Assembly: GCA_947426875.1 (NCBI GenBank)
Contig: CANEFU010000066.1
Span: forward strand, 1 to 6,592
DNA: 6,592 nt
Reading direction: 5' to 3'
Source: an uncultured Clostridium sp.
GTDB lineage: Bacteria; Bacillota; Clostridia; TANB77; CAG-508
The notes under the pieces were generated by a model. It made no database searches. It saw only the letters and a list, made by a program, of their open reading frames with translations, and was not told where the DNA came from. Positions 5,313 through 6,592 of the stretch are shown here, piece by piece; positions within the stretch are counted from its first letter, which is position 1; every line of letters starts with the position of its first letter. The position numbers and the translations under genes are program-made.

Positions 5313-6592
5313 ATGGTGGTAAGAAATAAGAGAAGAAATCGAAATTTTAAAAAATTTAATAAATTTAATTATGATAAAAAATGGTTCAAATATTTGTCCA
5401 TTACTGTCATGACCCTTTTTGTATTATTCGTTTGTGTTGCTATTTTTTATCATATCGCAAATACCATACAACAGAAAGAGTTTTTAGCCTCTATTGATTA
5501 TGATTTAAAACAAGAACAAGCTGACTCAAATAATGCTAGTTCTGTTTCAGATGACAAAGAGAAAGAAGAAACAGATACTTCTTTTACTTTGACTGCTATT
5601 GGTGATGTTATGTGTCACAATACACAATATTGGGATGCTTATATAAAAGAAACCGATGAATATGATTTTTCTTATGTTTTTCATGATATCAATCGTTATC
5701 TTAAAACTTCTGATATTGCTATCGGAAGTTTAGAAACTTGCTTTGCCGGTAAAGAACGTGGCTACAGTAATTATCCAACTTTTAATTCTCCTGATAGTTT
5801 AGCTTATAGTTTAAAAAAACTTGGATTAGATGTTCTTTCTACAGCTGGTAACCATTGTTTAGATATGGGATTTTCTGGCCTTTCTAGAACCATTGATGTT
5901 TTGAATGATAATAATATTTCTCATTTAGGTACTTATCAAACGCAAGAAGATAGAGATAAAATTTTATTTCAATATGTGAAAGGTATTAAGATTGCTTTTG
6001 TGAATTATACTTATGGAACCAATGGAATTCCTGTTCCTTCTGATAAACCATTTTGTGTTAATTTAATCGATAAAGATTTAATGAAAAAAGATATCGAAAA
6101 GGCAAAAGAACAAAATGCTGATATTATTGTAGCTTGTATGCATTGGGGAACCGAGTATAGAACAACTGCTAATAGTGAACAAAAAGAACTAGCTGATTTT
6201 CTATTTCAAAATGGTGTAGATGTTATTTTAGGAAATCATCCTCATGTTTTAGAGCCTATGGAAAAACGAACGGTTACTTTAGAAGATGGAACCGTGAAAG
6301 ATGGTTTTGTGATTTATGCTTTAGGTAATTTTATTTGCGACCAAAACACTGAAAACACTAGAAATTCTATTATATTAAACTTAAGAATAACAAAACATAC
6401 TGATGGTAAAATTAGTATTGACAAAGCTGATTATATTCCTATTTATATGTATAAAGGTACTTCTTCTCTTCGAAAAATGAAATTATTAGATATCGAAAAA
6501 TCGATTTTTGATTACGAATCTGGTATCGATACCTCTATTGGACAATCTACTTATAACAATTTAAAAGTTCAATTAGATAAGATTAAGTATAT
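5313..6592 (+). CDS. Membrane-anchored CapA-family (PGA_cap) metallophosphatase-like protein, C-terminus off the right edge
   Basis: The first 426 residues are visible. A very basic N-terminus (MVVRNKRRNRNFKKFNKF) is followed by one membrane segment at about 27-48, then an acidic, Ser/Asn-rich spacer (about 61-90), and an extracellular CapA domain from about 91. The domain shows the metallophosphatase-like motif set: GDVM (97-100), SLE (139-141), GNHCLDMG (179-186), HWGTEY (277-282), GNHPHV (307-312) and ALGNF (336-340). CapA/PgsA proteins take part in poly-gamma-glutamate capsule synthesis in Bacillus, but most homologues are of unknown substrate. No capB, capC or other capsule gene is visible, so a capsule role cannot be inferred. 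The topology (positive inside, domain outside) suggests action at the cell surface. The gene is divergent from the DUF378 gene and may be monocistronic; what follows is outside the window. Confidence 0.93.
   Translation, partial: MVVRNKRRNRNFKKFNKFNYDKKWFKYLSITVMTLFVLFVCVAIFYHIANTIQQKEFLASIDYDLKQEQADSNNASSVSDDKEKEETDTSFTLTAIGDVMCHNTQYWDAYIKETDEYDFSYVFHDINRYLKTSDIAIGSLETCFAGKERGYSNYPTFNSPDSLAYSLKKLGLDVLSTAGNHCLDMGFSGLSRTIDVLNDNNISHLGTYQTQEDRDKILFQYVKGIKIAFVNYTYGTNGIPVPSDKPFCVNLIDKDLMKKDIEKAKEQNADIIVACMHWGTEYRTTANSEQKELADFLFQNGVDVILGNHPHVLEPMEKRTVTLEDGTVKDGFVIYALGNFICDQNTENTRNSIILNLRITKHTDGKISIDKADYIPIYMYKGTSSLRKMKLLDIEKSIFDYESGIDTSIGQSTYNNLKVQLDKIKY

Noticed and set aside
1..6592. CRISPR array, tRNA or rRNA gene, toxin-antitoxin pair or phage defence island
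   Set aside because: I saw no direct repeat array, no cloverleaf-like sequence and no defence-type domains; all sizeable stretches are accounted for by the listed genes.

Overview
The window is a low-GC stretch of chromosome whose gene content fits the Bacillota: Tex, a YkpA-type ABC-F ATPase, a ComEB-like dCMP deaminase, a DUF378/YuzA membrane protein and strong AGGAGG-type ribosome binding sites. It resembles Clostridia or related uncultured gut lineages, but the sequence alone does not fix the genus. It reads mostly as ordinary housekeeping DNA with one IS200-like (RAYT-type) transposase gene. I found no evidence of an undescribed multi-gene system.

Layout. Positions 3-1829 (minus) hold the first 609 codons of tex; the C-terminal S1 domain lies beyond the left edge. 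Positions 1830-1880 form a short gap with the tex ribosome binding site and a hairpin whose loop contains GGGGACGG. Positions 1881-2630 (minus) encode an intact Y1/HUH transposase with a C-terminal helix-turn-helix. Positions 2631-2735 are an AT-rich gap with a weak promoter candidate for the transposase. Positions 2736-4816 (minus) are a two-gene operon, an ABC-F ATPase followed 24 bases later by a dCMP deaminase, driven by a near-consensus promoter at 4851-4879. Positions 4911-4987 contain a two-way terminator hairpin and a second hairpin. Positions 4993-5181 (minus) encode a 62-residue DUF378 membrane protein. Positions 5313-6592 (plus) encode a divergent, membrane-anchored CapA-family protein that is open at the right edge.

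The ABC-F gene and the dCMP deaminase gene are each broken by one extra base, while the other four genes read through cleanly. In both, removing that base restores a textbook family sequence (the Walker A motif in one, the C-terminal tail in the other). Sequencing or assembly error and recent decay are both possible. Both breaks sit at a CCGG tetranucleotide.

The points most worth a second look are the paired frame breaks, the one-sided degeneration of the two ATP sites in the ABC-F protein, the transposase-end-like hairpin placed in the tex leader, and a perfect dyad lying across the ABC-F promoter.
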